Shown: one piece after another, positions 43,586 to 52,524 of the stretch
How positions within the stretch are numbered: position 1 is the stretch's first letter
Layout: each line of letters begins with the position of its first letter
Assembly (NCBI RefSeq): GCF_000519185.1
Contig: NZ_JAFA01000033.1
Span: forward strand, 1 to 64,000
DNA: 64,000 nt
Reading direction: 5' to 3'
Source: Paraburkholderia nodosa DSM 21604
GTDB taxonomy: Bacteria; Pseudomonadota; Gammaproteobacteria; Burkholderiales; Burkholderiaceae
Translations under genes and position numbers: made by a program
Notes under the pieces: generated by a model
The model's input: only the letters and a program-made list of their open reading frames with translations
Told to the model about the DNA's origin: nothing
Databases searched by the model: none

Positions 43586-44638
43586 ATGACAGGAAGGTTA
43601 TGTACTGCACTTGCCGCTATCGGCCTACTGGCGAGTCTTGCTTATCCGGTCGCGGCGCTGTCCGCGACCGTCCAGCCCGGCGACACGCCGGGTGATTTTG
43701 GGCCGCCGCAAGGGCAGCCGATTCACGCTGTGCTGACCAGTCCACCGAACGTGCCGCCGCCGATCGAGCGAAACTACCCCGCGCTGGTCATCGTCGATCT
43801 CGAAGTCAAGGAAGTGAAGCGGGAGATCGCGGACGGCGTCAGCTATGAATTCTGGACCTTTGGCGGCACGGTACCGGGCAGTTTCATCCGCGTGCGTCAG
43901 GGCGACACGGTGCAACTCCGTTTGAAGAATCCCTCGGATTCGCACATGCCGCACAACATCGACCTGCACGCGGTGACCGGGCCGGGTGGGGGCGCCGCGG
44001 TGACGCTGGCGTCGCCGGGCCACGACGCCACCTTCACGTTCAAGGCGCTGAATGCGGGTCTCTTTGTTTATCACTGCGCGGCGGCCCCGGTAGGCATGCA
44101 CATCGCCAATGGGATGTATGGCTTGATTCAGGTCGATCCACCCGAAGGCTTGCCGAAAGTCGATCGCGAATACTACGTGATGCAGGGTGACTTCTACACG
44201 AATGGCAAATATCACGATCAAGGCATGCAGACCTTCGATATGGAGAAGGCGATCGACGAACAGCCGACTTACGTATTGTTCAACGGAAGGGAAGGCGCAC
44301 TCACTGGTGATAACGCGCTAAAAGCGAAAGTGGGAGAAACGGTCCGGCTGTTCGTGGGTAATGGCGGTCCGAATCTGGTATCGAGTTTTCACGTAATCGG
44401 CGAGATTTTCGATCGGGTTTGGGACGGCTCGGATAAACACTACGAAGAAAGCGTCCAGACAACGCTGATTCCGGCTGGCGGCGCGAAGGTCGTCCAGTTC
44501 CGCACGGAGGTGCCCGGCACGTTCCTGCTCGTCGACCATTCGATTTTCCGCACCTTCAATAAAGGTGCGCTGGGCATGCTCAAGGTCGAGGGTCCCGCCG
44601 CGCCGGCGATCTATTCATCTTCTGCAGTCGCGCGATAG
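43586..44638 (+). CDS. nirK: Copper-containing nitrite reductase NirK
   Basis: The 350-residue periplasmic enzyme reduces nitrite to NO. It has a signal peptide (ALAAIGLLASLAYPVAALSA) and two cupredoxin domains. Type 1 copper ligands are H123, C164, H172 and M177 (MPHNIDLH, YHCAAAPVGMH, NGMYG). Type 2 ligands are H128, H163 and the His of DHSIFR near residue 330. The catalytic Asp126 and the later His of SFHVIGEIFD are present. AAGGAG lies 8 bp before the ATG at 43586. No nirV follows directly; a NirV-like gene is at 28996. Confidence 0.96.
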   Translation: MTGRLCTALAAIGLLASLAYPVAALSATVQPGDTPGDFGPPQGQPIHAVLTSPPNVPPPIERNYPALVIVDLEVKEVKREIADGVSYEFWTFGGTVPGSFIRVRQGDTVQLRLKNPSDSHMPHNIDLHAVTGPGGGAAVTLASPGHDATFTFKALNAGLFVYHCAAAPVGMHIANGMYGLIQVDPPEGLPKVDREYYVMQGDFYTNGKYHDQGMQTFDMEKAIDEQPTYVLFNGREGALTGDNALKAKVGETVRLFVGNGGPNLVSSFHVIGEIFDRVWDGSDKHYEESVQTTLIPAGGAKVVQFRTEVPGTFLLVDHSIFRTFNKGALGMLKVEGPAAPAIYSSSAVAR

Positions 44639-44644
44639 TGGGGT

Positions 44645-44662
44645 GTCGGCTCCGAAGCCGAC
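44645..44662. terminator. Hairpin between nirK and the convergent TAXI gene
   Basis: GTCGGCT-CCGA-AGCCGAC, a 7-bp perfect stem with a 4-nt loop, lies in the 36-bp space between two convergent stops. It may end both transcripts, although no T-run follows. Confidence 0.6.
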
Positions 44663-44674
44663 GCTGCCGCGCCG

Positions 44675-46018
44675 CTATTCCGTCGTTCGCTGTGCAACGT
44701 GGGCGATCCGTTCCCGCACGATACCGATCGCCTGCTTGAGCGCGTAGACATCCTGAAAATAGCGGTACGGAATGCGTATCCGGCTCGCGTTCGCGTCGAT
44801 GTTTTCGATTTCTTCGCTCCATTGCGCGATCTGCGTGCGGGTCGGCTCGCTGTTGCTCCACACTTCGTCTTCGAGTGCCTTGATTTCGCGGTACCAAACC
44901 ACGAGGCGCTTTTTCATCCGCGCTTCGAGCAGGCGCGGCAATGCCTGAAGCAAGCCAATCAGGAGCGCCGCAAACGGCACGAGGATCAACAGCCGTCGTT
45001 CGATCACGCTCGCGAGCCAGAACGGCAGATAGCGGTACAGGAACGGCTGGCCGGACTTGAAATAGCGGACGCTTTCGTCGGAGATCGGGAATTCTTCCGT
45101 CTTCAGGTTAGGGAACGTGCCGAGCGGCGTGAAGTAATCTTCGCCACCGTGAACAGCGTGAGCCGCGTCGAGCAGCAGATAGACGAGCGCCGGATGCAGT
45201 GTGTCTTTCGATACCAGCAGCGCCGTTGCCGCGAGCAGCGTGACGTCCGTGCGCGGCAGATCGTCGGCGACACTCGTCGACGCGCGCGGCAAGACGATCT
45301 TTGAAAGCGACGGGAACTTCTGAACCAGCGCGTCTGCCTGCGCGAAACTCATCAGTTTGAGATTGCTGTTCAGCAGGGTCTTCTGCATCTCGGCGTCGGG
45401 CCGGCCGATGAAGAAAGCCGCGTCGATCTGGCCGCTTTCGAGCCCTTGATAAGCTGCCGGTGCATCCATTTGCAGCAGGGTGGAGTTCTGGCTCGTGATG
45501 CCGCTGTAGCCGAGCAATACCTGTGCAACGTTGAGCAGGCCGCTGCCGGGCACGCCCGTCGAAATTCTCTTGCCACGAAGTTGTGACAGCCGGTCGACGG
45601 TCGCGTCGCCGCGATAGAACACCCAGATCGGTTCGTACGACACGGCAGCGATCGTCTGCAGGCCGTCGGTTTCCTTCGGGCTGGTGGTACCCGACTGGAT
45701 GAAACCGACTTCGTAGGCGCTGTTCGGGTCTCTCAACCGCTCATAATTCTCCACCGCGCCGGAAGAACTGCGGATATCGAGCTTGATGCCCGCACGCTTC
45801 AGGATGGGCGCATAGCGATCCGCAAAGCCGCGATAGATGCCGTTGTCCGCGCCGCTGGTCATGACGATGGTGCGCTGGAACGCGGGTGCGACCACGATCG
45901 CCACCACCCAGCCAAACGCAGCCAACAGAATGATTACGCCGACGATCAGGAAGCGCTGCCTCCCCCTGGTCATGGGTGTTTTCTGGCTGCGATGCAGTGC
46001 CGGATTGTGTCGGGGCAT
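44675..46018 (-). CDS. TAXI-family solute-binding protein with membrane anchors
   Basis: The 447-residue protein has an N-terminal membrane segment (FLIVGVIILLAAFGWVVAIVV), a TAXI-type periplasmic binding domain (VMTSGADNGIYRGFADRYAP, RLRGKRIS-like LSQLRGKRISTGVPGSG, DAAFFIG) and, unlike free binding proteins, a C-terminal membrane segment (LLILVPFAALLIGLLQAL) with a cytoplasmic helical tail. No TRAP permease gene is adjacent, so it may sense or present a ligand rather than act in transport. The ligand is unknown. GGAG lies upstream of the ATG at 46018 at a longish distance. Confidence 0.82.
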   Translation of the reverse strand: MPRHNPALHRSQKTPMTRGRQRFLIVGVIILLAAFGWVVAIVVAPAFQRTIVMTSGADNGIYRGFADRYAPILKRAGIKLDIRSSSGAVENYERLRDPNSAYEVGFIQSGTTSPKETDGLQTIAAVSYEPIWVFYRGDATVDRLSQLRGKRISTGVPGSGLLNVAQVLLGYSGITSQNSTLLQMDAPAAYQGLESGQIDAAFFIGRPDAEMQKTLLNSNLKLMSFAQADALVQKFPSLSKIVLPRASTSVADDLPRTDVTLLAATALLVSKDTLHPALVYLLLDAAHAVHGGEDYFTPLGTFPNLKTEEFPISDESVRYFKSGQPFLYRYLPFWLASVIERRLLILVPFAALLIGLLQALPRLLEARMKKRLVVWYREIKALEDEVWSNSEPTRTQIAQWSEEIENIDANASRIRIPYRYFQDVYALKQAIGIVRERIAHVAQRTTE

Positions 46019-46841
46019 CGTTATCCACGTCTCCAGGATTTACCGCAGCAAGGGTCGCGGTGCATTGTGATCCGTTGTGATCGTTATGCTGACCAGACTG
46101 CCGTCGCCGCTCGTAGTGAGTATGCCACGGCGAGGGAATCCACCGTCGCATCGAGGACGCATCGTTCGATTGGCAGGCTTGCCGGCGTACCTTTCCTGTC
46201 TAGTGGTGGGTAATCGCAGATCAAAGATATATGTCGTAGTGCAGACTAATATTCGGTTCAACCATAAGACAAGAACGGCCACGCGAACAGCCGATGCGTC
46301 CGCGCAACGTCTTCCAGATTCAGATATATAAAAAAACATATGGAAGATATGAATTCGTCATTTTACTTGACATACCTCCATGGCGTTTAATTGGCTCCGT
46401 CACATCGACCCATAGAGCCAGGGCGCTACGCCAAAGGCTGAAAAAGACAGGAGACAACGATGTCAGCAACAACGCTGCGCAAGCGGCAACTGGCGCTTGC
46501 GGACACACCGCGCGCCGGCCGTCCGGCCAGACCGGCGCCGTCCCCGAATCATCGCCCGGACCGTCGGCACGTTGCGGCGCGCGTTAGCCACGCCGCACAC
46601 TGCCCAGCGCGATAAACCGGCGCGCGTCCCGAGACCTTTCAGCGCTGCGCGTAGCGCGCAGCCTGGCAAGGCCCCCAATTCCCGAGAAACCCCGACGCGG
46701 CGCGCCTGCAGCGCGCATCGCGCGGGATGGGCATGCGCGCCAACAGGCGCCGCCTGGCCTCGACGTACCACCCCAGCCAGCTCGCAACGTAGTGCCTGAA
46801 GCGGTACGCATGACGCGCAACCGCAATCTGAGGAGACAACC
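46019..46841. other. Gene-poor region between the denitrification block and the MFS gene
   Basis: About 820 bp. The left part, 46200-46400, is AT-rich. The right part, 46450-46840, is GC-rich with arginine/alanine/proline-rich frames on both strands and no family signal. A 51-codon frame begins at an ATG at 46460 that has AGGAGACAACG upstream, almost the same leader as the MFS gene (AGGAGACAACC), but its peptide is basic and of no known type. It may be a leader peptide or gene remnant. No RNA gene is recognised. Confidence 0.45.
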
Positions 46842-48200
46842 ATGGCAATCTCACGCACCGTCGACGTGACGGCCTTCATCGACCGGCATCGCGTCTCGCG
46901 GTTTCAGACGCTGATCGTCACGCTATGCTTCCTGATCGTTGCCATTGATGGCTTCGATACCGCCGCGATCGGCTTCATCGCTCCCGTGCTGCACGTGCAG
47001 TGGCAACTGCAGCCCGCGCAGCTCGCGCCATTGTTTGGCGCGGGGCTGGCGGGGCTGATGGTCGGTGCGCTCGCGTTCGGTCCGTTTGGCGACAGGGTGG
47101 GGCGCAAGCGGTTATTGCTCGTTTGCGTATGCGCATTCGGGCTGGCGAGTCTGCTTTCGGCGTTCGCGCCGTCGATCGGCGTGCTGATCGCGCTGCGCTT
47201 TCTGACCGGCCTCGGCCTTGGCGGCGCCATGCCGAACGCGATCACGCTCACTTCGGAATTCTGCCCGTCGCCACGCCGCTCGTTTCTCGTCACGACGATG
47301 TTCTGCGGCTTTACGATCGGATCCGCGCTCGGCGGATTCGCAGCCGCCGCGCTCATCGAGCATTACGGCTGGCGTTCGGTGCTGTTCGTGGGCGGCATCG
47401 TGCCGATCGCACTCGTGCCGCTGCTCACGTGGCGGCTGCCGGAATCGGTGCGCTATCTCGCAAGCCGCGGCGAACATCGCGAGCGCATCGCACGCACGCT
47501 CGCGCGCATCGCCCCCGATGCCGACCTCGCAGGCGCGACGTTCACGACGTCTGGCGCGAAAGCGGGCGGGTCGCCGGTGGGTCACCTGTTCCGTCCCGAA
47601 CTGCTGCGCGGCACGCTGCTCATGTGGCTGGCCTTCTTCATGAGCCTGCTCGTGATCTACCTGCTGTCGAGCTGGCTGCCAACGCTGCTGCGCACGACCG
47701 GCGCCTCGCTGCGCACGGCGGCGCTCGTCACGGCGATGTTCCAGGTTGGCGGCACGCTCGGCGCGATCGTGCTCGGCTGGCTCATGGACCGGCTCAACCC
47801 CTGCTATGTGCTCGGTGCGAGCTACGCGGCGGCCGGCGTGTTCACGGCTGCCATCGGCTCGCTCACGGCGACGCCCTGGCTCGCGGCGATTGCTGTCTTC
47901 CTCGCCGGTTTTTGCGTATCAGGCTCGCAGGTCGGCGCCAATGCGTTCTCAGCGGCGTTCTATCCGACCGATTGCCGCGCAACCGGCGTGAGCTGGGCCA
48001 ACGGCATTGGCCGGCTTGGCTCGGTGGTCGGCTCGGTCGCGGGCGGCGCGATGCTCTCGATGGGGCTGACGTTGCCATCGGTCTTCACGATCGTCGGCGT
48101 GCCCGCGGTCGTGGCGGGCATCGCGATGGCGGCACTAGGACGCTGGCGGACGCATGCGACCCTGGCGCCGCAAGACGAATTGCTGCTGAGCGGGGAATGA
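46842..48200 (+). CDS. MFS transporter, aromatic acid:H+ symporter family
   Basis: The 452-residue protein has twelve helices and the AAHS signatures: helix-1 acidic DGFDTAAIGFIAPVL, the loop 2-3 motif GPFGDRVGRKRLL, and SEFCPSPRRSFLVTTMFCGF, PESVRYLASRGEH in the middle. PcaK, BenK and MhpT are of this type and import benzoate-like acids. AGGAGACAACC precedes the ATG. A porin gene follows after 81 bp, as is usual for aromatic uptake pairs. The substrate is unknown. Confidence 0.9.
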   Translation: MAISRTVDVTAFIDRHRVSRFQTLIVTLCFLIVAIDGFDTAAIGFIAPVLHVQWQLQPAQLAPLFGAGLAGLMVGALAFGPFGDRVGRKRLLLVCVCAFGLASLLSAFAPSIGVLIALRFLTGLGLGGAMPNAITLTSEFCPSPRRSFLVTTMFCGFTIGSALGGFAAAALIEHYGWRSVLFVGGIVPIALVPLLTWRLPESVRYLASRGEHRERIARTLARIAPDADLAGATFTTSGAKAGGSPVGHLFRPELLRGTLLMWLAFFMSLLVIYLLSSWLPTLLRTTGASLRTAALVTAMFQVGGTLGAIVLGWLMDRLNPCYVLGASYAAAGVFTAAIGSLTATPWLAAIAVFLAGFCVSGSQVGANAFSAAFYPTDCRATGVSWANGIGRLGSVVGSVAGGAMLSMGLTLPSVFTIVGVPAVVAGIAMAALGRWRTHATLAPQDELLLSGE

Positions 48201-48281
48201 ACGCGGCGCACGCGCCGCATGAAGTGACATAAATAAAACGACGAACGCCCGAGCGACGTCGATACGACTGGAGATCGTTTC

Positions 48282-49430
48282 ATGAAAAAGATCATCGCCG
48301 TGACCTGCGCGGCGTCATTCGGCATGGCCGTGAGCAGTGTGGCCCATGCCCGGGGCAGTGTGACGCTTTACGGCATCCTCGATACCGGCATCGAATATGT
48401 GACGCATGCAAATCGCGAGGGCGACAGCCTTGTGCGCATGCCCGGCATCACGGGCGAGATGCCATCGCGCTGGGGCCTGCGCGGCACCGAACCGCTTGGC
48501 GGCGGCTTGTCCACTGTATTCGTGCTCGAAAGCGGCTTTAACGTGCGCGGCGGCGACAGCGGGCAGGGCGGACGCCTTTTCGGGCGCCAGGCGTGGGTCG
48601 GCCTGGACGGGCCATTCGGCGTGCTGAGCTTCGGCCGTCAGTACACGATGACGTTCTGGGCGCTGCAGGATTCGGATCTGCTCGGGCCAGACATCTACGG
48701 CGGCACCGGTACATTCGACAACTACGTGCCCAACGCTCGCAGCGACAACACCGTCGCCTGGAAGGGCAAATGGCACGGCGTAACGGCGGGTGCGACCTGG
48801 TCGTTTGGACGCGACGCCGCCGGCACCGGCAACTCGCCCGGACAGGGCACCTGCGCAGGGCAAATCCCGGGCGACTCGCGGGCATGCCGTCAATGGTCGG
48901 CAATGCTGCGCTACGACGCACCCACGGGCTTCGGCGTCGCGGCTGCGTACGACCAGCAACGCGGCGGCCCCGGCGCAGCTGCGAACTTCTTCGACGGCGT
49001 GACACCACTACCGCTTACGGACTCGGGCGATACCGACTCGCGCATCCAGCTGAACGGATATGCCCAGCTCGGGCCTGTGAAGGTGGGCGGCGGCTGGCTT
49101 GGGCGTCGGGTCGATACGGTCTCGAGCGCGCTGCCAAACGTGCAATCGAACCTCTACTACATGACGGCATCGTGGTACGCAACGCCGGCATGGCTGATCG
49201 ACGGCGGCGTCTATCGCATGATCAACAGCGACCAGAACGCGCGTGGCACGCTCGTGACGCTGCGCAGCACCTACCTGCTCTCAAAGCGCTCGGCGGTCTA
49301 TTTGCAGGGCGGCTACCTCGCCAATAGCGCACATGCGGCCTACACGATAAGCCAGGGCGGCGCGGGCGCGTCACCGGGGGCGGGCATGTCGCAGCTTGGT
49401 GTGATGGCCGGTATCCGGCAGATGTTCTGA
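48282..49430 (+). CDS. General porin, OmpC/Omp32 type
   Basis: The 382-residue protein has a signal peptide (MKKIIAVTCAASFGMAVSSVAHA) and then the usual beta-proteobacterial porin start GSVTLYGILDTGIEYVTHA, SRWGLRGTEPLGGGLSTVFVLE, and RLFGRQAWVGL in the first strands, ending with a C-terminal phenylalanine (GIRQMF) as required for outer-membrane insertion. It is a 16-stranded trimeric pore. It follows the aromatic acid MFS gene and probably works with it. Confidence 0.93.
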   Translation: MKKIIAVTCAASFGMAVSSVAHARGSVTLYGILDTGIEYVTHANREGDSLVRMPGITGEMPSRWGLRGTEPLGGGLSTVFVLESGFNVRGGDSGQGGRLFGRQAWVGLDGPFGVLSFGRQYTMTFWALQDSDLLGPDIYGGTGTFDNYVPNARSDNTVAWKGKWHGVTAGATWSFGRDAAGTGNSPGQGTCAGQIPGDSRACRQWSAMLRYDAPTGFGVAAAYDQQRGGPGAAANFFDGVTPLPLTDSGDTDSRIQLNGYAQLGPVKVGGGWLGRRVDTVSSALPNVQSNLYYMTASWYATPAWLIDGGVYRMINSDQNARGTLVTLRSTYLLSKRSAVYLQGGYLANSAHAAYTISQGGAGASPGAGMSQLGVMAGIRQMF

Positions 49431-49451
49431 TGCCTTGATGCGAAGGCCACT

Positions 49452-49615
49452 TCAATGGCCAGACGACGCAGGTAGCGGCCCCTGCGTCGTCGCCGTGATC
49501 GTTGCCAGTGTCACGCCCGGGCGCATGCGCAGCGCAGCGCCGATGCCAACAAGCAGCATGACGATTGAACCCGCGAACGGCAGGGTCCAGCTGCCGGTCG
49601 TGTCCACCAGCCGCG
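49452..49615 (-). pseudogene. C-terminal fragment of an MFS transporter
   Basis: Read on the minus strand, about 54 codons encode LVDTTGSWTLPFAGSIVMLL and then VGIGAALRMRPG up to a TGA, like the last helix and tail of an MFS permease. No upstream part exists; it is cut off at about 49615 where an unrelated fragment begins. It is a remnant. Confidence 0.7.
49463..49490. terminator. Hairpin after the porin gene
   Basis: ACGACGCAGG (49463-49472) and CCTGCGTCGT (49481-49490) form a perfect 10-bp stem with an 8-nt loop, 32 bp after the porin stop. It lies inside the MFS remnant and could end porin transcription. Confidence 0.55.
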
Positions 49616-49619
49616 CCCG

Positions 49620-49970
49620 GAGGGCAATGCGCTGTCGAGCGACGAAAAGATCCTGTATGTCGCGAACCGCGGCGACGACACGCTTGTTGCAATCGACACA
49701 GAAACGATGACGTGCGGCCGCCGCGTGAAGACGCGCAGTGACCCGAACCGGATCTACCGCACGAGCGCCCCGAACGGTCGCGATCTGCTGTTGCTGACGA
49801 ACGCCGGCGAGCAGTCGATCTCGGTGTTCGACGGCAGCTCGAGGAAATCGAGCGCATCGCGCTGCCGGCGAATCCCACGGCGCTGTCGTTCCATCCGTCG
49901 CGTTCCGCTGCGTACGTGTCGTTCCAGGATGACCACGTGCGCGAACTCGATCTGGGTTCGTGGCGCTTCG
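49620..49970 (+). pseudogene. Fragment of a YVTN/YncE beta-propeller protein, frameshifted
   Basis: From 49620 one frame encodes EGNALSSDEKILYVANRGDD and LLLLTNAGEQSISVFDGSS, the blades of a YVTN/lactonase-type propeller. Near 49847 the sense passes to another frame (EEIERIALPANPTALSFHPS, then AAYVSFQDDHVRELDL). It has no start and no signal peptide. It is a truncated and frameshifted remnant. Confidence 0.7.
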
Positions 49971-49984
49971 TCAACGCCGGGCTG

Positions 49985-50113
49985 CGCGTCAGCTATCCGG
50001 CGCTCGTGCACACGTTCGCTCGGGCTCTCGGAACCCGCGGGTGGAGTGCGGCCGCGCGGCGCGCTGTCTGGCATGACAACGCGATCCGCATCTACCGGAT
50101 CGATTCGCGCTGA
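49985..50113 (+). pseudogene. C-terminal fragment of an amidohydrolase
   Basis: The last forty or so codons before the TGA at 50111 encode SAAARRAVWHDNAIRIYRID, typical of the end of amidohydrolase-2 (metal-dependent TIM-barrel) proteins. It is joined in frame to the propeller remnant. No catalytic part is present, so it is a remnant. Confidence 0.6.
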
Positions 50114-50154
50114 AATTTCCCGCGCGGAGCCTGAACGGGCATCCCCTTCGCCAG

Positions 50155-50664
50155 TCAGTTGCCGCTGTCCGTTGAAGCGTCGATCGCGTTCAACAAATGA
50201 CGCAGTGCGTGGCCTGCAGCGACACACTCATCCGGATTCATCATCGCCGTCAGCGCATTCAGCCGGGCGACCCGTTCGTCCAGTGCACGATCGATGCACG
50301 CCAGGCCTTCTTCCGTCAGTTCCACCTCGAGCCGCCGGCGGTCATTCGGATCGGGCAGACGGCGCACCAGCCCCTTGTCTTCCAGCCGGTCCAGCAGCAC
50401 GGTCATCGTGCCCGTGGTGAGGATGGCGATGCGGCTCAGATCCGACGGGGATGCCGTCCTGGGGTAGCGCCGACGCAGCGCTGCCAGCACCTGGAACTGG
50501 CCCGAAGTGATGCCGTGCGCCTGGGAAAGCTTGCTCAGCTCGCGCTCCAGCACGCCGCCCAGACGGATTACCCGGATCAGCATGTCGGCGTGTTGCAGGT
50601 CGAGGTCCGGGCGAGCCGTTCGCCATTCGGCGAGAAATTGGTCCACATAGTCAAGGGTAGTCAT
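50155..50664 (-). CDS. MarR-family regulator of the catabolic operon
   Basis: The 169-residue protein has the MarR winged helix: QAHGITSGQFQVLAALRRRY, ASPSDLSRIAILTTGTMTVL, then RLEDKGLVRRLPDPNDRRR in the wing. It is divergent from the catabolic operon. The intergenic region has a palindrome over the likely -35 elements of both genes. It is presumably a repressor released by a pathway substrate or CoA thioester, as for related aromatic-pathway MarR proteins (inference). Confidence 0.9.
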   Translation of the reverse strand: MTTLDYVDQFLAEWRTARPDLDLQHADMLIRVIRLGGVLERELSKLSQAHGITSGQFQVLAALRRRYPRTASPSDLSRIAILTTGTMTVLLDRLEDKGLVRRLPDPNDRRRLEVELTEEGLACIDRALDERVARLNALTAMMNPDECVAAGHALRHLLNAIDASTDSGN

Positions 50665-50706
50665 GCGCCAATTTTACTTGGCTCCAAATAACTTCGCAAT
50701 TGATTG

Positions 50707-50736
50707 CTTGACATCAAGATACTCGATGACTAGCAT
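50707..50736 (+). promoter_or_regulatory. Sigma70 promoter with overlapping palindrome
   Basis: TTGACA (50708-50713), 17 bp, then TAGCAT (50731-50736) form a good sigma70-type promoter reading into the catabolic operon. CTTGA-CA-TCAAG (50707-50718) is a perfect inverted repeat over the -35 element. It also overlaps TTGATG on the other strand, a possible -35 for the MarR gene. It is a likely MarR operator. Confidence 0.55.
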
Positions 50737-50804
50737 TCGCTCATGGTCTGGGCGGGGAGATGAACCGGCCGGCATCAGAAAGACAACGAAATGGGCGAGA
50801 CAAC

Positions 50805-52505
50805 ATGGCTTTTGATTCCTCATGCGGGTTTCCGACACAACGGGGCGATAGCGCCGCAATCGCTGGCGGCTCGGTTCGGGCGGCCTTCGACGCAACGTCG
50901 GATCGCTATCCGGAGCGTCCTTTTCTCCATATTCCCGCGCAGGCAACGGCGGGGTATGGGGGCCAGCCGGTGGACTGGCAATACGGCGAGGCCGCCGTTC
51001 GCGTGAAGGTGCTGGAAGCCGTTCTCCGCGAGGCCGGCATGACGCGCGGCCATCGCGTCGCCTTGATGCTCGACAACCGCGCCGAGTTCTTCCTGTGCTG
51101 GCTGGCGCTCAACGGTATCGGCGTGTCGATCGTGCCGCTCAACGCAGAGCACAGCGCTGCGGAGATTGCGCACGTGCTGCGCGACAGCGCGGCCGTGATG
51201 GTGATCACGCTGGACGGACGGAAGGCGGCGCTGGAGCCCGCACTGAACCTCGCACGGACCGGCACTGATATGGCGCTGCCGCCGGTTTGGTGCCTTGACG
51301 GCGGCATGCCCCAGGCGCCGGCGCCGCGCGGCACGCTCTCAGCCGGCGAGGACGAGTGCGCGCTGGTCTATACCTCGGGCAGCACGGGTTTGCCGAAGGG
51401 CTGCATGCTGTCGAATGCCTACATGCTGGCGTTCGGCCGGTGGTACCTGGCGCTCGGCGGCCTGTGCGCCATCGAGCCCGGCGCCGAACGCCTGATCACC
51501 CCGTTGCCGCTGGTGCATATGAACGCGCTGGCCTGCTCGTCGATGGCCATGATCCTGAGCGGCGGTTGCATCGTTCAGCTGGACCGTTTCCACCCGGGCA
51601 CCTGGGCGCAGACCGTCGCTGAGAGCGGCGCCACCATCGTGCATTACCTGGGCGTGATGCCGGCCATCCTGCTGCAATTCCCGCCCCATCCCGGCGAGCG
51701 TGCGCACGCCGTGAAGTTCGGCTTTGGCGCCGGCGTGCATCCCAAACACCAGGCGGCGTTCGAGGCGCGCTTTGGCTTTCCGCTGGTGGAATCCTGGTCG
51801 ATGACCGAAGTCGGCGCGGGAGCGGCGGTGGCGGCCAATGTCGAGCCGCGCCAGGCCGGCAGCCGTTGCTTCGGCCGACCGGCGGGCCACATGGAATACC
51901 GGATCGTCGACGACGCGGGCAATGATCTGCCGCCCGGCACCGCCGGCGAACTGTGGGTGCGCGCTGCCGGTCCGGACCCGCGGGCGGGCTTCTTCTCGGG
52001 TTACGCGAACCAGCCAGCGTTGACCGAAGCCGCATGGGCCGGCGGCTACTTCCACACCGGAGACATCGTGCGCGCGGGTAGCGACGGCGCCCTGCATTTC
52101 GTCGATCGCAAGAAGAGCATCATCCGGCGCAGCGGCGAGAACATCGCCTCGCTCGAAGTCGAGGCCGTGCTCAACCAGTTGCCCATTGTGCGTAACGTCG
52201 GCGTGGGACCCGTCGACGACGAGACCCGGGGCGAGGAGGTCATGGCGTGCGTCGAGCTTGCCGCTGGCCACGCACCCTCGCACGAAGTGGCGCTGCAAAT
52301 ATTCGAGGCCGCGGCGCAGCGGCTCACTTACTACAAGCTTCCGGGCTACATCGCTTTCGTGTCCGCGCTTCCGCTGACGGCTTCCCAGAAGCTGCAGCGC
52401 GGGGTGCTGCGCGAAATCATGGGCCGCCTGGCCGGCGAGGGCGCCGCATTCGATCTGCGCGCCCTGAAGAAACGCCCCGCCGCGCAACCGGCGGACAACG
52501 CCTGA
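50805..52505 (+). CDS. AMP-forming acyl/aryl-CoA ligase
   Basis: The 566-residue protein is an ANL-superfamily ligase: YTSGSTGLPKG P-loop near residue 190, SMTEVG, and the GYFHTGDIV, DRKKSIIRRSGENIASLE and C-terminal SQKLQRG elements. It activates a carboxylic acid to its CoA thioester. The crotonobetaine/carnitine-CoA ligase-like branch is closest by appearance. An ATG at 50760 is possible but its GGGGAG touches the start codon, so 50805 is preferred. It is the first gene of the operon. Confidence 0.88.
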   Translation: MAFDSSCGFPTQRGDSAAIAGGSVRAAFDATSDRYPERPFLHIPAQATAGYGGQPVDWQYGEAAVRVKVLEAVLREAGMTRGHRVALMLDNRAEFFLCWLALNGIGVSIVPLNAEHSAAEIAHVLRDSAAVMVITLDGRKAALEPALNLARTGTDMALPPVWCLDGGMPQAPAPRGTLSAGEDECALVYTSGSTGLPKGCMLSNAYMLAFGRWYLALGGLCAIEPGAERLITPLPLVHMNALACSSMAMILSGGCIVQLDRFHPGTWAQTVAESGATIVHYLGVMPAILLQFPPHPGERAHAVKFGFGAGVHPKHQAAFEARFGFPLVESWSMTEVGAGAAVAANVEPRQAGSRCFGRPAGHMEYRIVDDAGNDLPPGTAGELWVRAAGPDPRAGFFSGYANQPALTEAAWAGGYFHTGDIVRAGSDGALHFVDRKKSIIRRSGENIASLEVEAVLNQLPIVRNVGVGPVDDETRGEEVMACVELAAGHAPSHEVALQIFEAAAQRLTYYKLPGYIAFVSALPLTASQKLQRGVLREIMGRLAGEGAAFDLRALKKRPAAQPADNA

Positions 52506-52524
52506 GCGGCCGCCGGAGACTCCC

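Noticed and set aside
46463..46879. A 138-codon minus-strand frame and a 100-codon plus-strand frame in the gap before the MFS gene
   Set aside because: Both are Arg/Ala/Gly-rich, overlap each other and show no domain or ribosome site. GC-rich noise is the simpler explanation.
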